NCBI GenBank assembly: GCA_944387865.1
Contig: CALXGN010000001.1
Span: 124,001 to 188,000 of the forward strand
Direction: 5' to 3'
Length of the DNA stretch: 64,000 bases
Source: Scatomorpha stercorigallinarum
GTDB lineage: Bacteria > Bacillota > Clostridia > Oscillospirales > Oscillospiraceae
Numbering within the stretch: position 1 is the stretch's first letter; each line of letters opens with the position of its first letter. The position numbers and the translations under genes are program-made. A model generated the notes under the pieces. The model was given only the letters and a program-made list of their open reading frames with translations. It was not told where the DNA came from and did no database searches. Positions 44,784-53,569 of this stretch are shown here, in pieces.

Positions 44784-44812
44784 ATTATATTGGCGGCCGC
44801 GTGAAAATGCAA
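44784..44812 (-). promoter_or_regulatory. Promoter of the dcw cluster
   Basis: Minus-strand TTGCAT (44807-44812), 17 bp, TATAAT (44784-44789), about 110 nt before mraZ. Confidence 0.65.
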
Positions 44813-44879
44813 GTGGTTTTTGAGATTTTTTTGGCCCATTTTTTCGCCGGTTTTGACGGCTTTTCCGGCAAATTGAGCG

Positions 44880-44923
44880 ATAAAAATGAAATTTGGCGCC
44901 CACCTTGTACAGTGGGCGCCAAA
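44880..44923 (-). terminator. Rho-independent terminator of the uvrC-rsmD-coaD operon
   Basis: A perfect 12-bp stem (TTTGGCGCCCAC and complement, 44892-44903/44912-44923) with an 8-nt loop, followed on the minus strand by TTTCATTTTTATC. Confidence 0.85.
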
Positions 44924-44972
44924 GCCTTCAACATATTGTGTCCGCCGCCTGTGGGCGTGGCAGAAATTACCT

Positions 44973-45488
44973 TTACTGTTCCCCGCCGGCGTTTTCCTCG
45001 CGCCGCTGGGCGCCGCGCTGCGCCGCGGCGGGGCCGGCCGCGCTGCGGAAGCTGGTGCGCGCGTTGCGCAGCTCCGCCAGGGCGGCGGACATGGCCTCCT
45101 CCGTGCGGCGCAGGGCGTCGTCCACGTATTCGGTGGCCACCCGGCGCAGCTCGCGCGAGCGCGTCTCCGCGCTGGCGATGAGCTCGCTGCTCCTGGCCTG
45201 GGACACGCGCACGATCTCCTGCTCGTCTATGAGCTGGCGGGCGCGCTCCTCCGCCGCGCGGCGGAGGGAGTCGGCCTCGCGCTTGGCGTTGCCGATGAAC
45301 TCGTCGCGCGCGGCGACGAGGCGCTTGGCCTCGGAAAGCTCCGAGGGCAGCTGAGCCTTGATCTCCTCTATCAGTTTCAGGGCCTTCTCGCGCTCCACGA
45401 TGCACTTGTCGTTGCCGAGCGGCACGCCCCAGGCCTCCGATACCATGGTGTAGAGCATGTCGATGAGCTCCATGACCTCGTTGTCCAC
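44973..45488 (-). CDS. Coiled-coil protein of unknown function (DivIVA/ATPase-subunit-like)
   Basis: A 171-residue, highly charged, Ala/Glu/Arg-rich protein predicted to be nearly all helix with a long coiled coil (about 45-150). The N terminus is conserved in look (VMELIDMLYTMVSEAWGVPLG) with a PSELSEAKR turn. Proteins of this type follow coaD in many Clostridia and are annotated variously as ATPase-like or DivIVA-like; no function is established. It starts 3 nt after coaD. Confidence 0.65.
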   Translation of the reverse strand: MDNEVMELIDMLYTMVSEAWGVPLGNDKCIVEREKALKLIEEIKAQLPSELSEAKRLVAARDEFIGNAKREADSLRRAAEERARQLIDEQEIVRVSQARSSELIASAETRSRELRRVATEYVDDALRRTEEAMSAALAELRNARTSFRSAAGPAAAQRGAQRREENAGGEQ

Positions 45489-45491
45489 GCT

Positions 45492-45980
45492 TTATTTCCC
45501 CCTTCTGGCTTTTTCCTGTATGTCCCCTATCACCTCGCGCGGCACGAACGCGGAGAGGTCCGCGCCGTAGGAGGCCAGCTCCCGCACCATGGAGGAGCTG
45601 AGGAAGGTGTATTTCTCGCTCGAGGTGAGAAACATCGTCTCGAGCGCGGGATTGATGGATTTGTTGATCTGCGCCATCTGGAACTCGTTTTCAAAGTCCG
45701 TGCTGGCGCGCAGGCCCTTGACGATCACGGGCCGCTCGAAGCGCCTGGCATATTCGGCCAGCAGCCCTCCGTAGGACTCCACGGTGACGTTGGGCAGGTG
45801 GGCCACCACGCGGCCTATCTGCTCCACGCGCTCGTCGATGGTGAACATGGGCGAGCGCTTGTTGGCGTTGAACATGACGAGCACCACGACCTCGTCGAAG
45901 ATCCTCGCCGTACGGCGGATGATATTCAGGTGCCCGAGCGTTATCGGGTCAAAGCTGCCTGGGCAGATAGCTGTCCTCAT
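45492..45980 (-). CDS. coaD: Phosphopantetheine adenylyltransferase
   Basis: A 162-residue nucleotidyltransferase that makes dephospho-CoA. The N-terminal GSFDPITLGHLNII holds the TxGH motif, and the C-terminal SEKYTFLSSSMVRELA corresponds to the ISSS/R motif. The ATG overlaps the rsmD stop by 4 nt. Confidence 0.96.
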   Translation of the reverse strand: MRTAICPGSFDPITLGHLNIIRRTARIFDEVVVLVMFNANKRSPMFTIDERVEQIGRVVAHLPNVTVESYGGLLAEYARRFERPVIVKGLRASTDFENEFQMAQINKSINPALETMFLTSSEKYTFLSSSMVRELASYGADLSAFVPREVIGDIQEKARRGK

Positions 45981-46519
45981 TTGTCCAATTTCCTTCTGAT
46001 GGTCGTTATCTTTACCTTGCCGTAGCGCCGCTCAAGCTCGGTCTGATAGCCTTCCCTGTTGGCGCACGGCGCGGCCTCGCTCCTGCTTTCGCAGACAATT
46101 ATACCACCGTTGGACAATAAGTCAACATTTTCGATAACTTCCAGCGCCTTTTCGAGCAGTCCGGAGTCATACGGCGGGTCCAGGAACACGACGTCGAATC
46201 TCCCCAGCGAGGGCAGATAGCCGATGGCGTCGCCCTGCAGGACCCTCGCCTCGAAGCCGCAGAGCTTCAGGTTCTCGCGCACGATCTTCACCGCGGCGCT
46301 GCTGCCGTCCACGAAAACGGCCTCCGCCGCACCGCGTGAGAGGGCCTCGATGCCCAGCTGCCCCGTGCCGGCGAAGAGGTCGAGCACCCGCGCGCCCTCC
46401 AGCTCGAACTGCAAAATATTGAACACGGCCTCCTTCACCATGTCGGTGGTGGGCCGGATATCCATGCCCTTGGGCTCGCGGAGCCGCCGGCCCCGCGCCT
46501 TCCCGGTGATGACGCGCAT
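45977..46519 (-). CDS. rsmD: 16S rRNA (guanine(966)-N2)-methyltransferase
   Basis: A 180-residue methyltransferase. MRVITGKARGRRL is the typical start; RPTTDMVKEAVFNIL, the SAM loop DLFAGTGQLGIEALSRGA and catalytic DPPY are present. It modifies 16S rRNA during 30S assembly. rsmD next to coaD is the standard Firmicute pair. Confidence 0.94.
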   Translation of the reverse strand: MRVITGKARGRRLREPKGMDIRPTTDMVKEAVFNILQFELEGARVLDLFAGTGQLGIEALSRGAAEAVFVDGSSAAVKIVRENLKLCGFEARVLQGDAIGYLPSLGRFDVVFLDPPYDSGLLEKALEVIENVDLLSNGGIIVCESRSEAAPCANREGYQTELERRYGKVKITTIRRKLDK

Positions 46520-46525
46520 ACGTCC

Positions 46526-48358
46526 TCAATCCTCCCCGTGATAATGCCTGTATACGGCCTCGGCCGTGTTTTTCGGCACGGCCGCCGAAAGCTCGTCCAG
46601 CGTGGCGGCGCGGATGGCCTTTATGGTCCCGAAGGCCTTCAGCAGCTCCGCGCGGCGCCTGGCGCCCACGCCTTTGATGTCGTCCAGCTCCGAGTGCAGC
46701 TTCGCTGTGCGCAGCGAGCGCTGGTACTCGATGGCGAAGCGGTGCGTCTCCTCCTGTATGGTGCCGATGAGGGCAAACACCGCCGGGTTGGCGGAGATGC
46801 CGATCTCCTCCCCGTCCGGCGTCACCAGCGCGCGCGTGCGGTGGCGTTCGTCCTTCACCATGCCGAAAATGCGCAGCTCCAGCCCCAGCGAGCGCGCCAC
46901 GTCGCGCGCGGCCGCGGCGTGTACGGCGCCGCCGTCTATCAGCAGCAGGTCCGGCAGCGGGGCGAATTTCCCGTCCCCGTCCAGATAGCGCTGCAGCCGG
47001 CGCCCCACGGCCTCGCGCATGGAGCCGTAGTCGTCCTGGGCGGCGATCTCCTTCATTTTGAACTTGCGGTAGTCCCGCTTGAGCGGCCTCCCGCGCACGA
47101 ACACGGTCATGGCCGCCACGATGCCCTCGTCGCCCAGGTTGGAGACGTCGAAGGCCTCTATGCGCTCCGGCTGCGCGTCCAGCGAGAGCGTCCGCTGCAG
47201 CCATTCGAGCGTTTTCAGCGTTTTCTGCGCGGACGTGGCCGCGCGCTCGCCCTCCTCGCGGGCGTTGGTCATGGCGCTCTCCACCAATCGCAGGCGGTCG
47301 CCGCGCTTTGGCGTCTCCACGCTCACCTTGCGCCCGGCGGCCTCGCTGAACATCTGCGAGAGCGCCGCGGCGTCCTCCGCCTCCACGGGCAGGAGGATGA
47401 ACTTGGGCCAGGCCCCGCGCTGGGCATAATACTGCCGCACCAGGCCGGAGACTGCCTCCGCGTCCTCCTCCAGCGGCTCCTCCATCAGCTCGAAGTCCTT
47501 GGCCGCCAGGTCGCCGCCCACGAAGTGCAGCACGGAAAAGCAGCTCTTTGCCCCGCGGTAAAAGCCCACGGCGTCCGTGTCCGCATATACGGCGGAGATG
47601 ACGCGCTGCCTGTTGCCCAGGCCCTCGATGGCGCGTATGCGGTCGCGCAGCGCGGCCGCGGCCTCAAATCGCAGCTCCTCCGCCGCCTGCTCCATCAGTG
47701 CGGTGAGGCGGGCGGTGAGCTCCTTCGTCTTGCCGGACAGTATCAGCTCCGCCTCGGCGATGGCGTGGCGGTAGGCCTCGCTGCTGAGCGCGCTCAGGCA
47801 CCAGCCGGCGCAGGCGCCCATGTGGTAGTTCAAACAGGGCCGCTCCCTGCCGATGTCCCGCGGGAAGCGCCGCGAGCAGGTGGGCAGCTTCAGCGCCTTG
47901 CACACCGTGTCGATGATGTCCTTGGTCTGCGCCCGCCCGCCGAAGGGCCCGAAATAGCGCGCCGAGTCCTTGGCCGTCCTGTTCGCCATCGTGAACACGG
48001 GGTATTCCTTCGTCACGTCCAGGCGGATGAAGGGATAGCCCTTGTCGTCCTTGAGCAGGATGTTGTAGTGCGGCCGGTGGCGCTTGATGAGCGAATTCTC
48101 CAGCACCAGGGCCTCGAACTCGCTGCTGACGACGATGACGTCAAAGTCCGCCACCTTGGACACCATAGCGGCCACTTTGGGCAGGTGTTCGCCGCGGAAA
48201 TAGCTGGTGACGCGGTTTTTCAGCGCCTTGGCCTTGCCCACGTATATCACTTCGCCGTGCGCGTCCTTCATGATGTACACGCCCGGCAGCAGCGGCAGGG
48301 CGTTGGCCTTTTCGCGCAGCGCGGCTATGCGCCCGCCGTCGTTTTCCGTTTCAGCCAC
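46526..48358 (-). CDS. uvrC: UvrABC system protein C
   Basis: About 610 residues: GIY-YIG nuclease domain (LPGVYIMKDAHGEVIYVGKA), UVR helix pair (about 190-230), RNase H-like domain (ERIEAFDVSNLGDEGIVAAM) and a C-terminal helix-hairpin-helix (IKGVGARRRAELLKAFG). It makes both incisions in nucleotide excision repair. The start is uncertain: an ATG at 48415 lies inside the HPr terminator, so I place it at the GTG at 48358, although the GGGAGG site overlaps that codon. Confidence 0.88.
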   Translation of the reverse strand: MAETENDGGRIAALREKANALPLLPGVYIMKDAHGEVIYVGKAKALKNRVTSYFRGEHLPKVAAMVSKVADFDVIVVSSEFEALVLENSLIKRHRPHYNILLKDDKGYPFIRLDVTKEYPVFTMANRTAKDSARYFGPFGGRAQTKDIIDTVCKALKLPTCSRRFPRDIGRERPCLNYHMGACAGWCLSALSSEAYRHAIAEAELILSGKTKELTARLTALMEQAAEELRFEAAAALRDRIRAIEGLGNRQRVISAVYADTDAVGFYRGAKSCFSVLHFVGGDLAAKDFELMEEPLEEDAEAVSGLVRQYYAQRGAWPKFILLPVEAEDAAALSQMFSEAAGRKVSVETPKRGDRLRLVESAMTNAREEGERAATSAQKTLKTLEWLQRTLSLDAQPERIEAFDVSNLGDEGIVAAMTVFVRGRPLKRDYRKFKMKEIAAQDDYGSMREAVGRRLQRYLDGDGKFAPLPDLLLIDGGAVHAAAARDVARSLGLELRIFGMVKDERHRTRALVTPDGEEIGISANPAVFALIGTIQEETHRFAIEYQRSLRTAKLHSELDDIKGVGARRRAELLKAFGTIKAIRAATLDELSAAVPKNTAEAVYRHYHGED

Positions 48359-48371
48359 CTCCCGGGGAAAT

Positions 48372-48421
48372 AAAAAAGGGGGCAGCGAGCGCCGCCCAAA
48401 GGACGCGCTGCGCATGCCCCC
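48372..48421 (-). terminator. Rho-independent terminator after HPr
   Basis: On the minus strand GGGGGCA (48415-48421) pairs with TGCCCCC (48378-48384), with inner GCGC pairing, followed by T6 (48372-48377). Confidence 0.75.
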
Positions 48422-48439
48422 GCCAGATATCTGCGCGGA

Positions 48440-48703
48440 TCACTCAGAGAAGTTAGAGTCGATAAGCTCCGACAGCGTGGCGATAGCCGCGCTCTCGTCG
48501 ACACCGTCTGCCAGGATCTTCACAGACGTCCCCTTGACGATGCCGAGGGAAAGCACGCCCAGAAGGCTCTTGGCGTTCACACGGCGATCGTCCTTTTCGA
48601 TCCATATGCTGCTCTTGAACTCATTGGCCTTTTGAATGAAAAAGGTCGCAGGCCGCGCGTGCAGGCCCACCTGGTTGTTGATAACTACCTCTTTGGAAAT
48701 CAC
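48440..48703 (-). CDS. ptsH: HPr-family phosphocarrier protein
   Basis: An 87-residue HPr. VGLHARPA gives the phosphorylatable His15, and NAKSLLGVLSLG gives Ser46, target of HPr kinase in Firmicutes. Both sites are kept, so it can serve sugar transport and catabolite control; the Crh-like loss of His15 is not seen. The GTG start at 48703 has AGGAG 8 nt upstream. It is monocistronic with its own promoter and terminator. Confidence 0.93.
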   Translation of the reverse strand: MISKEVVINNQVGLHARPATFFIQKANEFKSSIWIEKDDRRVNAKSLLGVLSLGIVKGTSVKILADGVDESAAIATLSELIDSNFSE

Positions 48704-48727
48704 TCAAGCCACTCCTTCCACAACCCC

Positions 48728-48789
48728 GGCCTGAGAGCTTTTCAGGCCTTTTACACACATAGAATAACAAATTTCAAATGCAACGTCAA
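48728..48789 (-). promoter_or_regulatory. Promoter and leader hairpin of ptsH
   Basis: Minus-strand TTGACG (48784-48789), 17 bp, TATTCT (48761-48766). A GGCCTGA/TCAGGCC hairpin (48728-48748) lies in the leader. Confidence 0.6.
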
Positions 48790-48845
48790 CTGATTTTGCC
48801 CGATTCGTTGAAATCAACAATGGCCGCGGCGGCGAAATGGCGCGT

Positions 48846-51227
48846 TTATTTCAGTTCCACCACAGTGACGCCGGTCTCTCCCTCGCCGTAACGCCCCAGG
48901 CGGAAGCTCTTGACGGAGCGGTTGCGTTTGAGCGCGGACTGCACCGCCTGGCGCAGCGCGCCGGTGCCTTTCCCGTGGATGATGCGCAGCGTGCTCAGCT
49001 TGCCCATCACGGCCGCGTCGATGAACCGCTCGAGCACCGTCACGGCCTCCAGCGTGTCCATGCCGCGCAGGTCGAGCTCGCTGGCCGTGGACTCCGCGCG
49101 GAAGCCGCCCGCCGACCCGGCGGAGGGCGCGGCGGCTTTTTTCGGCTTTGCCGCCTCCGTCACGCGCACCTCGTCCTGCCTGGCGAAAAGGTGCATGTTC
49201 CCCGCCTGCAGCGAGAGCGTGCCGTCCCTGGTGACTTCGGTGACCGTGGCCTTCACGCCCATGGAGAGGATCTCCACCGTGTCCCCCGCCGCGGCGGGCC
49301 GCGTGGGGCCGCGGTGCTCTTCGGGCATCGCCGTCCGCTCGGCGAATCTCTCCTCCGCCGCGTTCAGCCGCCGGCGCAGCTCGGCGCGGGCCTCGTTGGC
49401 GCTGCGGTGGTCCTCCTCGTCGTTCATGCGCGAGCGCATCTCGTCTATCTCCGAAAACGCCCGCTCCGCCGTCTCGCGCGCCTCGGCGATGATGCGTTCG
49501 GCGTCGCGCCGGGCCTTCAGCTCGGCCTTTTCCAGCCTCAGCTCCAGCTCGATGCGCAGCTTGGCGGATTCCTTGCGGTTCTCCTCCGCCTCGCGCAGCT
49601 TCTGCTGCTCGGCCTCGCGGTCGCGCTCCAGCGCCTGCCGGGCCTGCTCAAGCTTTTCGATCGTGGCCTCAAAGCTCGCAGTCTCGGTGCCGATGCGCGA
49701 TTTCGCGTCCGCGATTATCTCCTCCGGCACGCCAAGGCGCTCCGAAATTGCAAATGCGTTCGACTTCCCAGGTATACCCACGAGCAGGCGGTATGTCGGC
49801 CGCAGCGTGGCCACGTCGAACTCGCAGGAGGCGTTCATCACGCCTTTGGCGTTCGTCGCGTACACCTTCAGTTCCGCGTAGTGCGTGGTGGCGGCGATGG
49901 CCGCGCCGTGCGCGCGCGCGTACTCGATGACGGCTATGGCCAGCGCCGCGCCCTCGGTGGGGTCGGTGCCCGCGCCCAGCTCGTCGAAGAGGATGAGCGT
50001 GTTCTCCCCACATTCCTCAAGTATGCGCACGATGTTCGTCATGTGCGAGGAAAATGTGGACAGGCTCTGCTCGATGCTCTGCTCGTCGCCGATGTCCGCC
50101 AGGACGGAGCGGAAAACTGGCACCGCGCTGCCGTCCGCGGCCGGGATATGCAGCCCGCAGGCGGCCATCACGCAGAATAGGCCGATCGTTTTAAGCGTGA
50201 CCGTCTTGCCGCCCGTGTTGGGGCCGGTGATGACCAGCGTGTCGTAGTCCACGCCCAGCGTGAGGTCGATGGGCACCGCCGTGTCCTTGGGCAGCAGGGG
50301 GTGCCGCGCGCGGCGCAGGCGTATCTCGCGCGCGGAGAGCTCCGGCTCCACGGCGTCGAGCTCATAGCTCAGCTTGGCCTTGGCGAATATCAGGTCCAGC
50401 TGCACGAGTATGCCGAAATCGCGCGATATGTCGTCCGCGTGCTCGGCGCAGTCGGCGGAGAGCTCGGCGAGGATGCGCTCGATCTCCGCTTTTTCCCGCG
50501 CGCGCAGCTCGCGCAGCTCGTTGTTTGCCTTCACGGCGGCCATCGGCTCGATGAAGAGCGTGGCCCCGGAGCTGGACACGTCGTGTACCAGCCCCGGCAC
50601 GGCGTTTTTGAACTCCGCCTTTACCGGCACAACGAAGCGCTCGGAGCGCGTGGTGATGATGGGGTCCTGCAGCGCCTTGGCGTAGCTGGGCGAGGAGATG
50701 ATCTTCTGCAGCGCGTCGCGGACGCGCGCGCTGGCGGCGCGTATCAGCCGGCGGATGCCGGCCAGCTCGCTGCTGGCGGCGTCCGCTATCTCGTCCTCGC
50801 CGGCGATGGACGACGTGATCTTGTCCTCCAGGAAGCGGTTGGCCTGCAGGGAGTTGAAAAGATAGTCTATGCAGCTCCCCTCGCCCTTCGCCCCGTCGGA
50901 GGCATATCCCCTGACAAGCCTCGCCGATGTCAGCACCCCGGCTATGTCCATGAGCTCGCGTATGTTCAGCACCCCGCCCATGTCCGCCCGCTGCAGGCTT
51001 GCGCGCACGTCCTTCACGCCGGAAAAGGACGGGCTGCCCCGCGTCACCATCATGGTGCGGGCGGCGCTCGTCTCGGCCAGGCGCTTTTTCACCTCCGCCG
51101 TGTCCGCGGAGGGGGCGAGGGCCAGCGCGCGCTCCCTGGCGGCGGAGCTGACGGCCCTCAGCGAGAGCTGCTCGAGTATGGCGGGCAGCTCCAGCGTGGC
51201 GCAGGATTTTTCATATTGTTGCGTCAT
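48846..51227 (-). CDS. mutS2: Endonuclease MutS2
   Basis: A 793-residue MutS homologue lacking the mismatch-recognition domain. ATPase Walker A GPNTGGKTVTLK, Walker B ILFDELGAGTDPTEG, a long charged coiled coil (about 510-640), a KOW-like segment (GDTVEILSMGVKATV), and the C-terminal Smr nuclease domain (LDLRGM, HGKGTGALR). It acts on stalled or collided ribosomes and in suppressing recombination. I chose the ATG at 51227 after AAGGA; it overlaps the recO end by 17 nt. Confidence 0.94.
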   Translation of the reverse strand: MTQQYEKSCATLELPAILEQLSLRAVSSAARERALALAPSADTAEVKKRLAETSAARTMMVTRGSPSFSGVKDVRASLQRADMGGVLNIRELMDIAGVLTSARLVRGYASDGAKGEGSCIDYLFNSLQANRFLEDKITSSIAGEDEIADAASSELAGIRRLIRAASARVRDALQKIISSPSYAKALQDPIITTRSERFVVPVKAEFKNAVPGLVHDVSSSGATLFIEPMAAVKANNELRELRAREKAEIERILAELSADCAEHADDISRDFGILVQLDLIFAKAKLSYELDAVEPELSAREIRLRRARHPLLPKDTAVPIDLTLGVDYDTLVITGPNTGGKTVTLKTIGLFCVMAACGLHIPAADGSAVPVFRSVLADIGDEQSIEQSLSTFSSHMTNIVRILEECGENTLILFDELGAGTDPTEGAALAIAVIEYARAHGAAIAATTHYAELKVYATNAKGVMNASCEFDVATLRPTYRLLVGIPGKSNAFAISERLGVPEEIIADAKSRIGTETASFEATIEKLEQARQALERDREAEQQKLREAEENRKESAKLRIELELRLEKAELKARRDAERIIAEARETAERAFSEIDEMRSRMNDEEDHRSANEARAELRRRLNAAEERFAERTAMPEEHRGPTRPAAAGDTVEILSMGVKATVTEVTRDGTLSLQAGNMHLFARQDEVRVTEAAKPKKAAAPSAGSAGGFRAESTASELDLRGMDTLEAVTVLERFIDAAVMGKLSTLRIIHGKGTGALRQAVQSALKRNRSVKSFRLGRYGEGETGVTVVELK

Positions 51228-51969
51228 TTTCCGTATCCTTAATGCTGTTGTAATAATCGAGGCTGCGGAACGGCCTGTCCAGTTCATGGAGCGCGTAGGC
51301 CTCGCAGACGGAGGCCAGCCGTTCCTCCGCCGCGTCGTCCAGCTCGAAGGCGAATATCTTCTTCGGCCCGGCGTTGACGATATAGCGCATCGCCGAGAGC
51401 ACCGAGCGGTCGAGCTTCAGCCCGCCGCCCTGGCGGCAGCCGTCGCAGTAGAGCTCGCCGTGCTCCGGCACCAGCACGCCGCCGTCCATCTCCACCCGAC
51501 CGCACCCGGCGCAGGCCTCCAGCTCCGGCCGGTAGCCGGCGATGCACATCAGCCGCAGTTCAAAAACGGCCTTCACCACATCGCGCGTGGCCAGCTTGTT
51601 GGAGAGGGCGTACAGGCAGTTCAGCCCCAGCTGCAGCATCTCCGGCTCCGGGCAGTCCTCGTCGGAGACGGCCTCCAGCATCTCGCAGATATACCCCGCC
51701 AGCGCCAGGCGCTTGATGTCCTCCCTCAGCGGGCGGAACTGCTCGATGCTCTCGGCCTCGTTCACCGTCCACATGCCGCGGTTGCCGAAGAGGGTGAACT
51801 CGGCATAGCCGTAGAGCTGCGTGGCCGCGGATATCTTGCTGCGCGTGCGCGCCACGCCGCGCGCCTTCACCGTCAGCTTGCCCTCCTCCGCGGTGAGGAT
51901 GGTCAGTATCTTGTCGGATTCTTTGTACTTTGCCTCGCGCAGCACCAGGCCGCGGGTCGTCAGGAACAT
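51211..51969 (-). CDS. recO: DNA repair protein RecO
   Basis: A 252-residue protein: N-terminal OB fold (TTRGLVLREAKYKESDKILTI, GVARTRSKISAATQL), a helical domain and a four-cysteine zinc site (CAGCG ... CDGC). It loads RecA on SSB-coated DNA with RecR. The ATG at 51969 has a GGAGGAG site 14 nt past the yqzL stop. Confidence 0.93.
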   Translation of the reverse strand: MFLTTRGLVLREAKYKESDKILTILTAEEGKLTVKARGVARTRSKISAATQLYGYAEFTLFGNRGMWTVNEAESIEQFRPLREDIKRLALAGYICEMLEAVSDEDCPEPEMLQLGLNCLYALSNKLATRDVVKAVFELRLMCIAGYRPELEACAGCGRVEMDGGVLVPEHGELYCDGCRQGGGLKLDRSVLSAMRYIVNAGPKKIFAFELDDAAEERLASVCEAYALHELDRPFRSLDYYNSIKDTENDATI

Positions 51970-51983
51970 ATGTATCTCCTCCG

Positions 51984-52118
51984 TCAGCAGGGCGGCCTCT
52001 GTGCCGCCCTCTTGCCGCGCTTTTGCGCGTTTTCCCGCTCGCGCTGCGCCCTGCTGAGCAGATAGCACAGCGGGTCGCCCGTGAGGCGGAACAGCGCCCA
52101 GTAACCGTCGGTCTTCAT
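51984..52118 (-). CDS. yqzL: YqzL-like small protein
   Basis: A 44-residue protein beginning MKTDGYWALFRLTGDPLCYL and ending in an Arg/Gln/Pro-rich tail. The aromatic-phenylalanine-TG-YLL pattern and the position directly before recO match B. subtilis YqzL, of unknown function. GGGGTGA precedes the ATG. It is the first gene of yqzL-recO-mutS2. Confidence 0.7.
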   Translation of the reverse strand: MKTDGYWALFRLTGDPLCYLLSRAQRERENAQKRGKRAAQRPPC

Positions 52119-52188
52119 GCGATCACCCCGCGCTTAGTCTGTGCGCAAAGCGCCGCCATAACAGCTGGGAATTTTATGGCCGGCCCTG

Positions 52189-52217
52189 ATTATATACCGC
52201 CCGCCGGCGGAAAGCAA
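52189..52217 (-). promoter_or_regulatory. Promoter of yqzL-recO-mutS2
   Basis: Minus-strand TTGCTT (52212-52217), 17 bp, TATAAT (52189-52194). It lies outside the inserted element (left end at 52244), so the operon keeps its promoter. Confidence 0.6.
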
Positions 52218-52243
52218 TATGCCCTTCGCGCGCTTTATTTTTG

Positions 52244-52267
52244 TCTCTGTCCGAGATAAGTATTGGT
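52244..52267 (+). repeat. Left terminal inverted repeat of the element
   Basis: 24 bp, exact reverse complement of 53570-53593. Confidence 0.95.
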
Positions 52268-52373
52268 GAGAAAAAATTATACACTTCTAAAGATATTTAT
52301 GCATAAATGGATCTAGCACCCACAGAAATAACTATGTTCCCTTACAAAAACAATTTTTGTAGGGGGACATGTT

Positions 52374-52694
52374 ATGGCTGATTTCAATTCCAATTTCAAT
52401 GATATACAGAAACAAATTGCTGTTGCTGACTTAACTGACGAGCAAATCCAAGAGTTAGTGACCGCTTTGCAAACAAGAAGAAGTGCAAAACCTGAACTGA
52501 CAAAGGAAGAAAAGGTCTTCTTGCAGTGTTGCAGAGAACATAGAAGTTACAGCAACAATAAAGATTTGGATGCTGTTGTATGCCCTCATTGTGGTTCAGT
52601 TAAGGTTATAAAGAACGGAACAAGAAACAGCAGACAAAGAGGTTGGCAATTTGAAAAAAGTTTAAATTTCGTTTTCTGGAATGAGACAAATTGA
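52374..52694 (+). pseudogene. Truncated transposase N-terminal domain
   Basis: 106 codons starting at an ATG after AGGGGGACATGTT. Residues 1-65 are helical; then VVCPHCGSVKVIKNGTRNSR is a zinc-ribbon head typical of IS1595-type transposases, which normally continue with a second CxxC and a DDE nuclease. Instead the frame becomes unrelated (GWQFEKSLNF) and stops. It looks like an internal deletion that removed the catalytic part; it could still be made as a DNA-binding fragment. Confidence 0.65.
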
Positions 52695-52789
52695 CCGAAG
52701 TATGCTATGATATAGCCATAGTTCGGAACTTTTTGCTGGATTTTCCGTCTATATATACAAGTAAACAATTTTACAAGGAGGTAATCCGT

Positions 52790-53455
52790 ATGAAGAAATA
52801 TATAGCATTAGTTTTAGCATTGGTCTGTGTGTTGGGTCTGGTTGGTTGCAGTCAGCAAGGACAACAGGACATAATAACTCCAACTCAAAATAACGAGGAA
52901 ATATCCCAAACAGACATTCAATCCGAAGCTGAGCAGAAATATACTTATGAAGAATTATCCAAAATGCCCGCAGAAGAACTGCTTGATTTATTTATTCAAC
53001 ATGGTTTGGTTATCAATGACGATTTGAAAGCATCGTTTACAGATGAAGAACTCCAGACCCTTTTTAAGGAAAACTTCCATTTGTGGCATACAGGAGTATC
53101 TGCACGTAGCCACACAATGTATTGTGATTTAGCAGAGCAGACAAAGGCAATTTTTGATAAAATTGCGATCCCTAATTTTTCTTATGCCGAAGATATGGCA
53201 ATATATGTAGAAGGCGAACCTGGTGTAAAAACTTCTGGATTTGTAAATACAACTGAAACTGAAATAACTTTTGAGAATGTGGCCGAATGTGCTAAGAACG
53301 AATGCACCGTCGAGTATGACAGGATTACGACATATTTTGATACAGATGAATGTGTATGGAAAGTACATTTCGGCACAGACGGAATGGTTGGCGGCGACCA
53401 GAGCGTTTATTTGGATTGCGATGGAAAAACCGTCTTGATCGTATATGGCGAATAA
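52790..53455 (+). CDS. Lipoprotein carried by the element
   Basis: A 221-residue protein with a canonical lipoprotein signal (MKKYIALVLALVCVLGLVGC, Cys20). The AAGGAGG site is ideal. A short polar linker is followed by an acidic domain with AEELLDLFIQHGLVIND and, later, WKVHFGTDGMVGGD. I do not recognise the family. Codon use is AT-rich, unlike the chromosome, so the gene arrived with the element. Confidence 0.75.
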   Translation: MKKYIALVLALVCVLGLVGCSQQGQQDIITPTQNNEEISQTDIQSEAEQKYTYEELSKMPAEELLDLFIQHGLVINDDLKASFTDEELQTLFKENFHLWHTGVSARSHTMYCDLAEQTKAIFDKIAIPNFSYAEDMAIYVEGEPGVKTSGFVNTTETEITFENVAECAKNECTVEYDRITTYFDTDECVWKVHFGTDGMVGGDQSVYLDCDGKTVLIVYGE

Positions 53456-53569
53456 CTGGCCAATTTTAACTTGTTGAATTAAATACTATCTGATAGGAGC
53501 AAGGTCAAAATTATACCTTGCTCCTTTTCTTGGTATTCAAAAAAATGAATATAAAGGTCGATTATACAT

